A DNA stretch of 38,468 bases from an uncultured Gammaproteobacteria bacterium. GTDB taxonomy: Bacteria; Pseudomonadota; Gammaproteobacteria; GCA-001735895. Shown in pieces: positions 9,892 through 19,434 of the stretch (positions are counted from its first letter, which is position 1; every line of letters begins with the position of its first letter). A program made the translations under genes and the position numbers. Location of the stretch: assembly GCA_947259305.1 (NCBI GenBank), contig CAMYML010000071.1:1-38468 (forward strand). The letters run 5' to 3'. The notes under the pieces are model-generated. The model did no database searches. It saw only the letters and a program-made list of their open reading frames with translations, and was not told the origin of the DNA.

Positions 9892-11917
9892 CTACATCGA
9901 GCTGAAGTCGTAATTTAATTCTTTCTGTGCGGGCTGCAGGAAATCGCCCTGTACGAAATCGACGTTAAGCGTCCACAGCACGCTGAGCACCGCGGCGTCT
10001 GTCACCCCGGGCGTGATCGTGTTGATTTCCATGTCGACGGCCTGGTAGGCGAGTTCACGAATGCTATCCTGGTTTTCTTTGTTTTGCGCCAGGTTTTCCA
10101 TGTAAACGTGATTGATGCGCACGTAGTCGGCATCGATGTGTTTGACCAGCTGAAAAGGATTGATGCCGGTGCCGAATTCATCGATCGCAAACTGGCAATG
10201 AATTTGCTGTAAACCCCCGGCCAGGGCCTTGGCGGCCTTGAGCTGATTCACCGCCTGCGTTTCGTCGATCATGAACACCAGCTGCTTGCCGTTAATCTTT
10301 TCCTTGGCAATATTTTCTGAAACCCAGACTGCAAGCGCGGGGTCCTTTATCGAATCCGCGCTTAACGGCAGGAAAAATTCGATTGTGCGACCGCTTCTAC
10401 TGGTATCTTTCACTTTTTTTATCGCGTGCAGTATGCGCCAGCGATCGAGCATTTTCGCAGTGCCGGTCCGCTCGGCGGCAGCGCGAAAATCCTGTTCCCG
10501 CATGACGTGACCCGCATCTGAAGTTATCTCCAGGCTCGAAATGTAGCGCTCACCGCCTTGCGCCTTGACGCCGACAATCGGTTGATACAGGCCGCGGATA
10601 CGGTTGTGATTAAGTGCGTCCTTGATCAGGTCGGCGGCGATGCCATCCTCTTCGTCCTGCGTTATTTCCCCGGCTTTCGGGACGTAGGTCCTGGCTTCAT
10701 TACCGCCTGCAGACTGCACTTCGTCACAGGTTTTCTCGGCGCGGGAGATGATTTCGTTGGCACTGTCCGGCGAATTCTCATCGATGAAAACCACGGATAC
10801 GCTGCAGGTCGCGCTGATCGACTGGTTGCCGATCTCCGAGATATGCTGTTCTACCAGTTCAGGAATTGTTTTCGCACGAATACGAATCTGGTTGGCGGGA
10901 ATAGTACGAGATTTTTAGATACTTGTAAATTTTGATTATGTTGTCGGCATGCAGCGAGATACCGACCATGTCACGAATCGTCTGGAAGTTGTCGATAGCA
11001 ACGTAAACGATAAACGATTTGTGCATGCTGTTGATCGCCTGGGTGATCGAAGTTTTCAGTTCGTTCATAAAATGCTGGCGATTAAACAGGCCGGTAATCA
11101 GGTCGTGCTGATGCAGGTAATTGATCTGCTCCTCGAGCTCGGAGGTATCGGCGCTGGAACGAATCAGGATCTGGGTACAGGGTTCGCCGTCATAGCTGGC
11201 GCGTGAAAACTCGAGCGTTGCGGATATTTTTTCGCCGCTGCTGTGAATAAGTTCCAGCTCGAGCTCGTTGGTTTCATTTTCGTTTTTACTCAGATCGCGT
11301 AGAAAAGCCTTTAACTCGTTCTGTTGTGACGGATCCACCATGTCGATTATCGGGGTGCCTTCGAGCTCATCGAAATCGGGGTTGCCAAACAAATCCATGT
11401 AGACTTCGTTGGCGAAAATATGCATGCCCTCGTGCACATAGGCAACCGCGTCCTTGGAATTCGACAGCAGGTTTTGACAGCGTTTTTCGCTTTCCTGAAA
11501 ATCCAGCTCGAGTCGCATCGCCCGCCGCCAGATATTGATGTGGTAGGACTCGCGTTTAATCACCTGGATCAAATGTTCGAGGCTATCGCTGGCGACGACG
11601 TCCTGGGCACCCTCGTCAATCGCCCTGACGACGACTTCGGTATTCACTTTCTTGGCCATAGCGATTAACGAAACATGGCGGCCGCATTCGCTGATCAGAT
11701 GTTGCGCCTGACTGAGCGCAAAATTCGGCAGGTCGATCGAAAAAAGCACCAGGTCGAGGGTTTTATTCTCGAGAATTTCGCACATGTCCTCGCTATCTTC
11801 GGCGAACTCCGCGCGCACGTGCATGCCCGTTGCACGTAACGAGCTGGTTATCTGTTCAGCCTTGTGAAAGCCCTCGTCAACGATGAGCAGGCGGATCAGC
11901 TTTTCTTCGGTTGCCAT
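9892..11917 (-). pseudogene. FimX-like REC-PAS-degenerate GGDEF-degenerate EAL protein, split by a frameshift (ORFs 10859..11917 and 9892..10794)
   Basis: N-part: REC-like IRLLIVDEGFHKAEQITSSL..., PAS, then GGDEF start YLHQHDLITGLFNRQHFMNEL. C-part: IPELVEQHISEIGNQSISATCSVSVVFIDENSP (end of GGDEF fold), then degenerate EAL LYQPIVGVKAQGGERYISSLEIT, QFAIDEFGTGINPFQLVKHIDADYVRI, FVQGDFLQP. Reading frame changes near an A5 run (T5 on + strand, 10912-10916). Confidence 0.75.
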
Positions 11918-12026
11918 AGATTAAACTGTCGATGATACTTCTTTTACCAAGCATTAATAATAGCGGATATATTTCGAATCAAACATATATTCCGGTATGA
12001 TTGGCGTTTTTTTAGCCGAGGCGGTA

Positions 12027-12596
12027 ATGGCAAGTTACAGCACTAACGAGTTTCGCAGCGGATTGAAGATCATGATCGATGGTGATCCCTGCTCAATTAT
12101 TGAAAATGAGTTCGTCAAACCAGGCAAGGGCCAGGCGTTCAACCGCGTCAGGATCCGCAACCTGAAGACCGGGCGCGTACTGGACAAAACCTTCAAGTCG
12201 GGGGAGTCGGTCGACGCCGCTGACGTTATCGATACCGAGATGCAGTATTTGTACAGCGACGGCGAATTCTGGCATTTCATGGATCCGCAAAGCTATGAGC
12301 AACAGGCCGCCGATGCTAATGCGGTTGGTGATGCGAAGCAGTGGCTGAAGGCGCAGGACAGCTGCGAAATTACCCTCTATAACGGCAGTCCGATCGGGGT
12401 TACGCCGCCCAATTTCGTTGAACTCGAAATCACCGATACCGATCCGGGCCTGAAGGGCGATACCGCCCAGGGTGGCACCAAACCAGCAACGCTGGAGACC
12501 GGCGCGGTCGTCAAGGTGCCGTTATTTCTCGAAATTGGAGAGCTGGTCAAGGTCGACACCCGTTCCGGCGAGTATATGTCGCGGGTGAAGAAATAA
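12027..12596 (+). CDS. efp: Elongation factor P
   Basis: [38 protein letters not shown]; modification-site Lys34 in KPGKGQA. The ORF track extends upstream to 11997, but ATG at 12027 gives the canonical N-terminus. Confidence 0.95.
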   Translation: MASYSTNEFRSGLKIMIDGDPCSIIENEFVKPGKGQAFNRVRIRNLKTGRVLDKTFKSGESVDAADVIDTEMQYLYSDGEFWHFMDPQSYEQQAADANAVGDAKQWLKAQDSCEITLYNGSPIGVTPPNFVELEITDTDPGLKGDTAQGGTKPATLETGAVVKVPLFLEIGELVKVDTRSGEYMSRVKK

Positions 12597-12615
12597 GCGC
12601 CAACCCGGTGCCCGC

Positions 12616-13548
12616 ATGAACTGGCAACCGAGCGCGAGTCTTACCGTGATTCGCCAGCGAGCCCGGATTTACAATCAGATCCGGGCTTTTTTTAATACGC
12701 GCGGCTGCCTCGAAGTCGATACCCCGGCGCTGATGCCCACCACCAGCACCGATTTGAACATCGCCTCGTTCGAGCTCCCGCATATCCCACACCGGCTTTA
12801 CCTGCAAACCTCGCCGGAATACGCGATGAAGCGATTGCTGGCCGCGGGCAGCGGTTCGATATTCCAGATTTGTCACGCGTTTCGCGAGGGCGAAGCGGGC
12901 CGACGGCACAACCCGGAGTTCAGCCTGCTGGAATGGTACCGGGTTGGTTACGACTACCAGCAGTTGATGGATGAAATCGAGCTTCTGATCACCACACTCA
13001 GTTTGTCGCGCTGCCGCTTCAGGCGCATCAGTTACCGAGAATTGTTCCGGCAATCGCTGCAGCTCGAAATCGAGGCGCTTGCGCTCGGCGATTTACGCCG
13101 ACACTGCGAACGGCTGGTGCCGGGCACCGACAGTGACGGGCTCGATGCCGACCAGTGTCTCGACCTGCTGCTGGCGATGGCGATAGTGCCGGCGATGCGG
13201 GATTACCTGTTTGTCTATGATTATCCGATTTCACAGGCCGCGCTGGCGCGCGCCAGCGCCGGCGATGCCAGCGTCGCCGAACGCTTCGAGCTGTTTTACG
13301 ACGGCATCGAGCTCGCCAATGGATTTTCGGAACTGACCGACGCAAGCCAGCAACGCGCGCGCTTTGAGCAGGACAACCGTGCCCGCCGCGAGCGGGGTTT
13401 GCCGGAACTCGAAATCGACGCACGGCTGCTGGCCGCGCTCGAGTCGGGAATCGAAGACTGCGCCGGCGTCGCGCTCGGACTCGACCGCCTGTTGATGGTT
13501 TTACTCGAGCTGGACTCGATCGATCAGGTTTTAACCTTCAGGGATTGA
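12616..13548 (+). CDS. epmA: EF-P beta-lysine ligase (GenX/PoxA, lysyl-tRNA synthetase-like)
   Basis: 310 aa; NWQPSASL, YLQTSPEYAMKRLLAAGSGSIFQICHAFREGEAGRRHNPEFSLLEWYR, GIELANGFSELTD, GVALGLDRLLM; lacks an anticodon-binding domain; adjacent to efp. Confidence 0.93.
   Translation: MNWQPSASLTVIRQRARIYNQIRAFFNTRGCLEVDTPALMPTTSTDLNIASFELPHIPHRLYLQTSPEYAMKRLLAAGSGSIFQICHAFREGEAGRRHNPEFSLLEWYRVGYDYQQLMDEIELLITTLSLSRCRFRRISYRELFRQSLQLEIEALALGDLRRHCERLVPGTDSDGLDADQCLDLLLAMAIVPAMRDYLFVYDYPISQAALARASAGDASVAERFELFYDGIELANGFSELTDASQQRARFEQDNRARRERGLPELEIDARLLAALESGIEDCAGVALGLDRLLMVLLELDSIDQVLTFRD
12660..12693 (+). terminator. Intrinsic terminator embedded in the epmA 5' coding region
   Basis: agcccggat (12660-12668) - loop ttacaatcag - atccgggct (12679-12687), T7 run 12687-12693; ~64 nt after the efp stop. 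Confidence 0.75.
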
Positions 13549-13579
13549 GCTGTCACTGGCCAGTGCTGGAGGACTTAAA

Positions 13580-14443
13580 TCAGGTTGGGAAGTGGCCGAT
13601 GAGCTGGCCCATCTTGACCGGCTGGCCGGGGCTGATGTGCGGTAACCATTCGACATTGTTGCCGGTTAGCAGGATGACCGTCGAGCCCATGTTGAAGCGG
13701 CCCATTTCCGCGCCCTTGGCAATTTCCTTGCGCGTGTGGCTGTAGTCGTACTCGCTGATTTTCTTGGCGCGCGGCGGCGTCACCAGCCCACTCCAGACGG
13801 TTTCGATGGCGGCGACATTGATCGCGCCGACCAGCACCATGACTAACGGGCCGGCGCTGGTTTCGAAGTAACAGGCGAGGCGTTCATTGCGCGCGAACAG
13901 ACGCGGAATTTCGGCGACGGTCCACTCCGCGACGCTGAACAGGCGGCCCGGAACGTGGATCATCCGGATCATGTTCGCGTTCAGCGGCATATGCAGGCGA
14001 TGGTAATCGTGGGGCGCGAGATAAATAGTCGCGAAGCGCCCGTCGGCGAACTGGGCCGCCATGGTTTTATCGCCACCGAGCAGTTCGAGCACGCTGTAGC
14101 CGCGTCCCTTGGCCTGCATCATGGCGCCGGCGCGAACCGAACCCGCCTGGGATACGGTGCCGTCACAGGGGCAGGCGAGGGTGTTTGCGCCGGGGGCGAT
14201 GGGGCGGATATTGTCTTTTAGCGGGCGCGTAAAGAATTCATTGAAGGTCTGGTAGTAACCGATCTCGGACTCCTCGGCATCGTCCATGTTGACGCCGTAT
14301 CTCTGCACGAACCATTTGACCATGATGGGTACCTGCGGTCCGCGTAGCCGGGTGATGAAATAAACCACGCGCGACACGGCGTGGTGCGGCATCACGTAAA
14401 ACAGCGCCTTCAGGAATTTCTGCTTTTTGCTCAGTTCTGCCAC
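13580..14443 (-). CDS. psd: Phosphatidylserine decarboxylase proenzyme
   Basis: 287 aa; PCDGTVSQAG, YLAPHDYHRLHMP, FNMGSTVILL (GST self-cleavage motif). Confidence 0.93.
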   Translation of the reverse strand: MAELSKKQKFLKALFYVMPHHAVSRVVYFITRLRGPQVPIMVKWFVQRYGVNMDDAEESEIGYYQTFNEFFTRPLKDNIRPIAPGANTLACPCDGTVSQAGSVRAGAMMQAKGRGYSVLELLGGDKTMAAQFADGRFATIYLAPHDYHRLHMPLNANMIRMIHVPGRLFSVAEWTVAEIPRLFARNERLACYFETSAGPLVMVLVGAINVAAIETVWSGLVTPPRAKKISEYDYSHTRKEIAKGAEMGRFNMGSTVILLTGNNVEWLPHISPGQPVKMGQLIGHFPT

Positions 14444-14445
14444 GA

Positions 14446-14856
14446 TTATTTTCTTACCGTCAGTTCCAGGGTTTGCATGCTGCCATCGTCAAACTCGATC
14501 GTGATGCGACGAACTTCACCCGGGCGGGTTGGTTGCGCCGGTTGCATCAGCATTAAATGTAGTCCACCCGGGGCCAAATGCACAGTCGCGCCGGGTGCGA
14601 TTGTCATATTCGGCACCGGGTCCATACGCATCATGCCATCCTGCATTCGCGTCTGGTGTATTTCCACGCTGGCAAAGGCCTCGCTATGCAGAGCGACGAT
14701 ACTGACCGCCCGCGACCGCGGATTGTGAATCGTCAGGTACCCGGCACGCACCGGAACCGCGGCCGGCAGATTTTTAATCCAGGCATCGCTGAATTCGAGC
14801 TGGGCGAATCCAGTTGCCGGGAGCAGCAGCACCAGGAGCAGGAAGAAGCGTTGCAT
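14446..14856 (-). CDS. PCu(A)C-type periplasmic copper chaperone
   Basis: 136 aa, signal peptide; Cu-binding pattern HQTRMQDGMMRMDPVPNMTIAPGATVHLAPGGLHLMLM. Confidence 0.88.
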   Translation of the reverse strand: MQRFFLLLVLLLPATGFAQLEFSDAWIKNLPAAVPVRAGYLTIHNPRSRAVSIVALHSEAFASVEIHQTRMQDGMMRMDPVPNMTIAPGATVHLAPGGLHLMLMQPAQPTRPGEVRRITIEFDDGSMQTLELTVRK

Positions 14857-14872
14857 CGTCGGGTTTCGGGCT

Positions 14873-15493
14873 TTAGTTATGTTCGACGATGCGGGTCATG
14901 TCCCGCGCCATCGCCACGGCGTCGTGCGGTGCGCCGAACAGCCCGGCATATTCCCCTTTGGGATTGACCAGCACGATCGCGGCACTGTGATCGACGTCGT
15001 AAACCGGGTTGCCCTCGACGCGGTTGCGGATTCCATGCGCAATACCCAGCGACCGGGTCAGCGGCTTGAGCTTGTCCATCTGCGCGGTGGCGCCGGTAAA
15101 CGCTGGATTGAAATAGCCGACGTAGCTGGCCAGCACCTCGGGTTTGTCGCGCTCGGGATCGACCGAGACGAAATAAACACGCAGGGCATCGGCGACATCC
15201 GGGTCCTCGATTACGGCGACCATGTCGCTCAGGGTTTGCAGGCTGCTCGGGCAGATATCGGGACAATGCGTATAACCGAAAAAGATCAGGTTCCATTTGC
15301 CGTGCAGACTCGCCCGCGACAGGGTCTGATTGTTATGATCCAGCAGCTCGTATTCGGGTAACGCTCGCGCCTGGTCACCAAACCAGGTGCCGGCCTCGAG
15401 CTCGATCGGCTTGCCGCTGCTTATAATCCAGGACATCGCAAAACCACCGGCCAGGGCCAGTACTGCGACGATTGCGATACTCGATTTATTCAT
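14873..15493 (-). CDS. SCO1/SenC-family cytochrome oxidase assembly protein
   Basis: 206 aa; FFGYTHCPDICPSSLQTLSDM, YFVSVDPERDKPEVLASYV, YDVDHSAAIVLVNPKG. Confidence 0.92.
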   Translation of the reverse strand: MNKSSIAIVAVLALAGGFAMSWIISSGKPIELEAGTWFGDQARALPEYELLDHNNQTLSRASLHGKWNLIFFGYTHCPDICPSSLQTLSDMVAVIEDPDVADALRVYFVSVDPERDKPEVLASYVGYFNPAFTGATAQMDKLKPLTRSLGIAHGIRNRVEGNPVYDVDHSAAIVLVNPKGEYAGLFGAPHDAVAMARDMTRIVEHN

Positions 15494-15548
15494 GGCTGTA
15501 ATGGTGTAAAATCCGCGGCATTATATTTCAACTGGTAACAAACACAAC

Positions 15549-16475
15549 GTGTCGATTCCTGAACCCTTGCAAGTCCTGACGACGATGCGGGACTTCGTTC
15601 GCTGGGGTAGTAGCGAGTTTTTACGCAATGACCTGAGTTTCGGCCACGGATTTGTCAACGCCCTGGACGAAGCCAGGTACCTGGTGCTGCACGCCCTGTC
15701 GCTGCCATACGACTGGCCGGACGCGTATTTCGACACCAGCCTGACCGTCGCCGAGCGCGCGCAGGTGATCGAGTTCCTGCAGCTGCGTCTCAGTTCGCGC
15801 CAGCCAGCAGCCTATATCACGCGTGAATCCTGGTTTTGCGGCCTGCGGTTTTACGTCGACGAGCGCGTGTTGGTGCCGCGTTCTCCGATCGCGGAACTGA
15901 TTGCCAACCACTTCGAGCCCTGGATCGACAGCAACCGGGTAAGCCGGATTCTCGACCTTTGCAGCGGTAGTGGTTGCATTGCGATTGCCGCCAGGTACCA
16001 GTTCCCCGAGGCCGCGGTTTGTGCCTCCGACGTATCCCGCGACGCGCTCGAAGTCGCCGCGATCAATCTGCAGCAACATGAGCTCAGTGACCATGTAAAG
16101 CTGTATGAGTCCGATCTTTTCAACGCAATTCCGGCACAGGAATTCGACGTTATCGTCAGCAACCCACCCTATGTCGATGCCGCGGAGATGGCGGCCCTGA
16201 CCGCTGAATTCAAGGCCGAGCCGCAGCTTGGCCTGGCTGCGGGTGAGGATGGATTGTTGCTGGTCGATCGTATCCTGGCGCAGGCGGGCGAATACTTGAG
16301 CGATGATGGCGTTTTATTCATCGAGGTGGGTAATTCGCAGGCGGCGCTGGAGCAAAAATACGATTTCCTGCCGCTAACCTGGATCGAGTTCGAATATGGC
16401 GGCGGCGGAGTCTGCTGTATCCAGGCGCGGGACCTGAAGCAGCAGCAGGCTGCCATCACTGCGCTCGCCAGCTAG
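15549..16475 (+). CDS. prmB: 50S ribosomal protein L3 N5-glutamine methyltransferase
   Basis: 308 aa, GTG start; YITRESWFCGLRFYVDERVLVPRSPIAELI, ILDLCSGSGCIAIA, VSNPPYVD. Confidence 0.9.
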   Translation: MSIPEPLQVLTTMRDFVRWGSSEFLRNDLSFGHGFVNALDEARYLVLHALSLPYDWPDAYFDTSLTVAERAQVIEFLQLRLSSRQPAAYITRESWFCGLRFYVDERVLVPRSPIAELIANHFEPWIDSNRVSRILDLCSGSGCIAIAARYQFPEAAVCASDVSRDALEVAAINLQQHELSDHVKLYESDLFNAIPAQEFDVIVSNPPYVDAAEMAALTAEFKAEPQLGLAAGEDGLLLVDRILAQAGEYLSDDGVLFIEVGNSQAALEQKYDFLPLTWIEFEYGGGGVCCIQARDLKQQQAAITALAS

Positions 16476-16493
16476 TTCAAACAGGTAATTTCA

Positions 16494-17339
16494 ATGACAG
16501 CAAAAGTAGATTCCAAAGAGGTCGGGTTGATTGCCGGGCTTAACCTGTTTAATTTTTTTCTCGGCACCCGCGACCTGCACTATGGCCTGTGGCAGGATGA
16601 CCTGGAAGTCTGTATTCAAAACTTGCCCGCAGCCCAGCAGCGCTATTCCGATTTTCTAATTAGCCATATTCCAGCAGGGGTCAAGCGGATTCTCGACGTC
16701 GGCTGTGGCGCCGGTGGCCTCGCCAGCGAATTGCTGGCGCGTGGTTTCGAGGTCGAGGGCGTTTCCCCGAGCCCGTTGTTGTCCGAGGCTGCCCAGCAGC
16801 AGGCGGGTGAGGGCTTCAAGATCCACCAGGGACGTTTCGAAGACGTCCGCTTCGACCAGGAGCAGAAATTTGACCTGGTCATGTTCAGCGAAAGTTTCCA
16901 GTACATTACCCTGGCCAGCGTTTTTGAAAACGCCATGCAGCGACTCAAGCCGGGTGGCTATATCCTGATCTGTGATTTTTTCAAGACGGATGCGCCGGGC
17001 AGGTCGGTCATCGGTGGCGGGCATCCGCTCAAAAAATTCATGGCGGCGCTGGAAAAATCAGGTCTCGAGGTATTGGCGGATGAAGACATCACGCGCGAAA
17101 CCGCCCCCAATCTGGATATCGTCGATCAAATGGGGCGCGAGTTGTTGCACCCGACCTTCAAGTTAATCGGTTATGCCTTCGATAGTAATCATCCCTGGCT
17201 GGCGAAGCTGTTGCGCTGGAAGTACCAGAAAAAAATCAAAAAGATCAATCGCAAGTATCTGAGCGGCGAACGTAACGGCGAAAATTTCGCGCTGCACAAG
17301 GTCTATCGCCTGCTGTTACTGCGGAAACCGGAGCAATAA
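16494..17339 (+). CDS. Class I SAM-dependent methyltransferase
   Basis: 281 aa; RILDVGCGAGGLASELLARGFEVEGVSPSP. Confidence 0.82.
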   Translation: MTAKVDSKEVGLIAGLNLFNFFLGTRDLHYGLWQDDLEVCIQNLPAAQQRYSDFLISHIPAGVKRILDVGCGAGGLASELLARGFEVEGVSPSPLLSEAAQQQAGEGFKIHQGRFEDVRFDQEQKFDLVMFSESFQYITLASVFENAMQRLKPGGYILICDFFKTDAPGRSVIGGGHPLKKFMAALEKSGLEVLADEDITRETAPNLDIVDQMGRELLHPTFKLIGYAFDSNHPWLAKLLRWKYQKKIKKINRKYLSGERNGENFALHKVYRLLLLRKPEQ

Positions 17340-18124
17340 TGGCCTGGTGGGGTAAAGCGCTCGGCGGCGCGTTTGGATTCATGATTGGCGGGCCGCTCGG
17401 CGCGCTCATGGGAATCGCCTTCGGGCATAGCTTCGACCGCGGCATGAGCGGCGCTGGCGGCGTCGAATGGGGCGCTGACCCGGAGCGAATTCAGGCCGCG
17501 TTTTTCACCGCGACGTTTTCGGTCATGGGCTATATCGCCAAGGCCGACGGGCGGGTGACGCGCGAGGAAATCCAGGTGGCCGAGGCGGTGATGGACCGAC
17601 TGGGATTAAACGCGGAAATGCGCGCCTCGGCGAAAAAGCTGTTCGGCGAGGGCAAGGCCGACGATTTCCCGATCGACGAAATCATGCAGCAGTTCCGGCG
17701 GGAAACGCATCGACGCACCACCTTGATACAAATGTTTCTCGAAATCCAGCTGCAGGCCGCCTACGCCGACGGCGTTATGCACCCGGCGGAAAAAGAGGCC
17801 CTGGTTAACATCTGTGGTCACCTGGGCATCCCGGTTGCGCAACTGGATCGGCTGGAAGAGATGCTGCGCGCCGGATTCGGCCGCAGCGGTTACGACGCCG
17901 CGACCAGCAAGACTTCGCTCGCGGACGCCTACCATATTCTCGGCGTCGACAAATCGGTCAGCGATGCCGAACTCAAAAAGGCTTACCGCAGGCTGATGTC
18001 GCAGCATCATCCCGACAAGCTGGTTGCCAAGGGCTTGCCCGAGGAAATGATTCAGGATGCAAACCAGAAAACGCAGCAAATCAAGGCTGCTTACGATTTG
18101 ATTCGGGAGTCCCGAAAATCATGA
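17339..18124 (+). CDS. djlA: DjlA-like co-chaperone (TerB-like domain plus C-terminal J domain)
   Basis: 261 aa; glycine-rich N-terminal membrane segment; J domain AYHILGVDKSVSDAELKKAYRRLMSQHHPDKL (HPD); 1-bp overlap with the upstream gene. Confidence 0.88.
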   Translation: MAWWGKALGGAFGFMIGGPLGALMGIAFGHSFDRGMSGAGGVEWGADPERIQAAFFTATFSVMGYIAKADGRVTREEIQVAEAVMDRLGLNAEMRASAKKLFGEGKADDFPIDEIMQQFRRETHRRTTLIQMFLEIQLQAAYADGVMHPAEKEALVNICGHLGIPVAQLDRLEEMLRAGFGRSGYDAATSKTSLADAYHILGVDKSVSDAELKKAYRRLMSQHHPDKLVAKGLPEEMIQDANQKTQQIKAAYDLIRESRKS

Positions 18125-18426
18125 GGAAGGTTTTCACCCATGAAAACCGCATGATTGTATTCAACATGAAAAACCTGCTGCAGGCGGCAGGAATCGAAAC
18201 CATCGTGATTAACGAGTTTGCCGCGGGCGGCGTCGGTGACTTATCGGCCTTCGATACCTGGCCCGAACTCTGGCTGGAAGATGAATCCAGATGCGCCGAA
18301 GCCGAGGCGATCATGCGGGATGTGCAGGAAAACAATGGCGGGCGGCCCTGGTTTTTCCGGAGTTGCCAGGAACAAAACGATGCGGCCTTCCAGATATGCT
18401 GGAATTGCGGCCGCGCCTTTGAGTAA
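18121..18426 (+). CDS. DUF2007-like small protein with C-terminal Cys motif
   Basis: 101 aa; N-term MIVFNMKNLLQAAGIETIVINEFAAGGVGDL; C-term CQEQ...CWNCGRAFE; 4-bp overlap with djlA. Confidence 0.65.
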   Translation: MRKVFTHENRMIVFNMKNLLQAAGIETIVINEFAAGGVGDLSAFDTWPELWLEDESRCAEAEAIMRDVQENNGGRPWFFRSCQEQNDAAFQICWNCGRAFE

Positions 18427-18442
18427 CAGTGAGGTCTTGCCG

Positions 18443-18793
18443 ATGAAACATTTACTAACCGGATTACTGCTGTTGTCTCCCGCGTGTTTTGCCGGGGAGG
18501 TCAGCATCGTCGAAGTCAGGGTCGAGTGCCCGAGCAGTTGCACCTTCTCGGTAACCCTCGAACATGCCGACGAAGGCTGGCATCACTATGCCGACAAATG
18601 GGATGTGGTCACGCTCGCAGGCAAACTATTGAAATCCAGGGTGCTGCACCATCCGCATGAAAACGAGCAGCCCTTTACGCGCTCACTGTCGGGGGTATTG
18701 ATCCCGCAGGGGGTAAGCCAGGTAAAAATACGCGCGCGCGACTCGAAACATGGCTATAGCAAGCAGGAATTTATCGTCGACCTGCCGGGCTAG
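18443..18793 (+). CDS. Secreted hypothetical protein
   Basis: MKHLLTGLLLLSPACFAGEVS signal peptide; start placed at ATG 18443 within the longer ORF. Confidence 0.6.
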   Translation: MKHLLTGLLLLSPACFAGEVSIVEVRVECPSSCTFSVTLEHADEGWHHYADKWDVVTLAGKLLKSRVLHHPHENEQPFTRSLSGVLIPQGVSQVKIRARDSKHGYSKQEFIVDLPG

Positions 18794-18808
18794 CCTGCAA
18801 CATGCACG

Positions 18809-19432
18809 TTAGTTATCCTGCCACAGTAAGCGCAAGCCCAGGTAAAGCAATACGCTACCGGGAAGCCAGCGATGGACCCATTCGCTGAACCTGCCACGCG
18901 TGCGGGATGCCCCGGCCGCGACCAGCCAGGCCAGCGAGCCGTTGACGATAGCGCCGGTGACCAGGAAAACCGAACCCAGCGCCAGCGATACCACGAAGCC
19001 CGGGGTTTCGACGGCATCGAGAAACTGCGGGATAAAGGCGAGAAAAAACAACGCGATCTTGGGGTTTAGCGCATCCACCAGCAGCCCGCGGCGAAAATAC
19101 TGCCAGCCGCTGACATCGTCCCGGTAACCCGGTTCGTTCGTCGACGCCGGCTTTGCTCTGAACAGGTCGATGCCCAGGTAGATCAGGTAAGCCGCGCCGA
19201 GATACTGCACCAGCGCAAACGCTATCGGTGCGGCGGCGAGCGCCGCGGCGACACCGCTGGCGGCCAGCACCACGTGCACGAAGGCGCCCACGGTCATACC
19301 GAGCACCGCGAACAGGCCGGCCTTGAAGCCGCGCGCCGCGCTTACCGACGACACCAGCAGCACCGATGGGCCGGGTGACAGGTTGACCGCGAGGCAGGCG
19401 ATCACCAGCAGGATAAAAGCATTCAGATCCAC
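18809..19432 (-). CDS. LysE/RhtB-family amino-acid exporter
   Basis: 207 aa; VNLSPGPSVLLVSSVSAARGFKAGLFAVLGMTVGAFVHV. Confidence 0.88.
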   Translation of the reverse strand: MDLNAFILLVIACLAVNLSPGPSVLLVSSVSAARGFKAGLFAVLGMTVGAFVHVVLAASGVAAALAAAPIAFALVQYLGAAYLIYLGIDLFRAKPASTNEPGYRDDVSGWQYFRRGLLVDALNPKIALFFLAFIPQFLDAVETPGFVVSLALGSVFLVTGAIVNGSLAWLVAAGASRTRGRFSEWVHRWLPGSVLLYLGLRLLWQDN

Positions 19433-19434
19433 GG

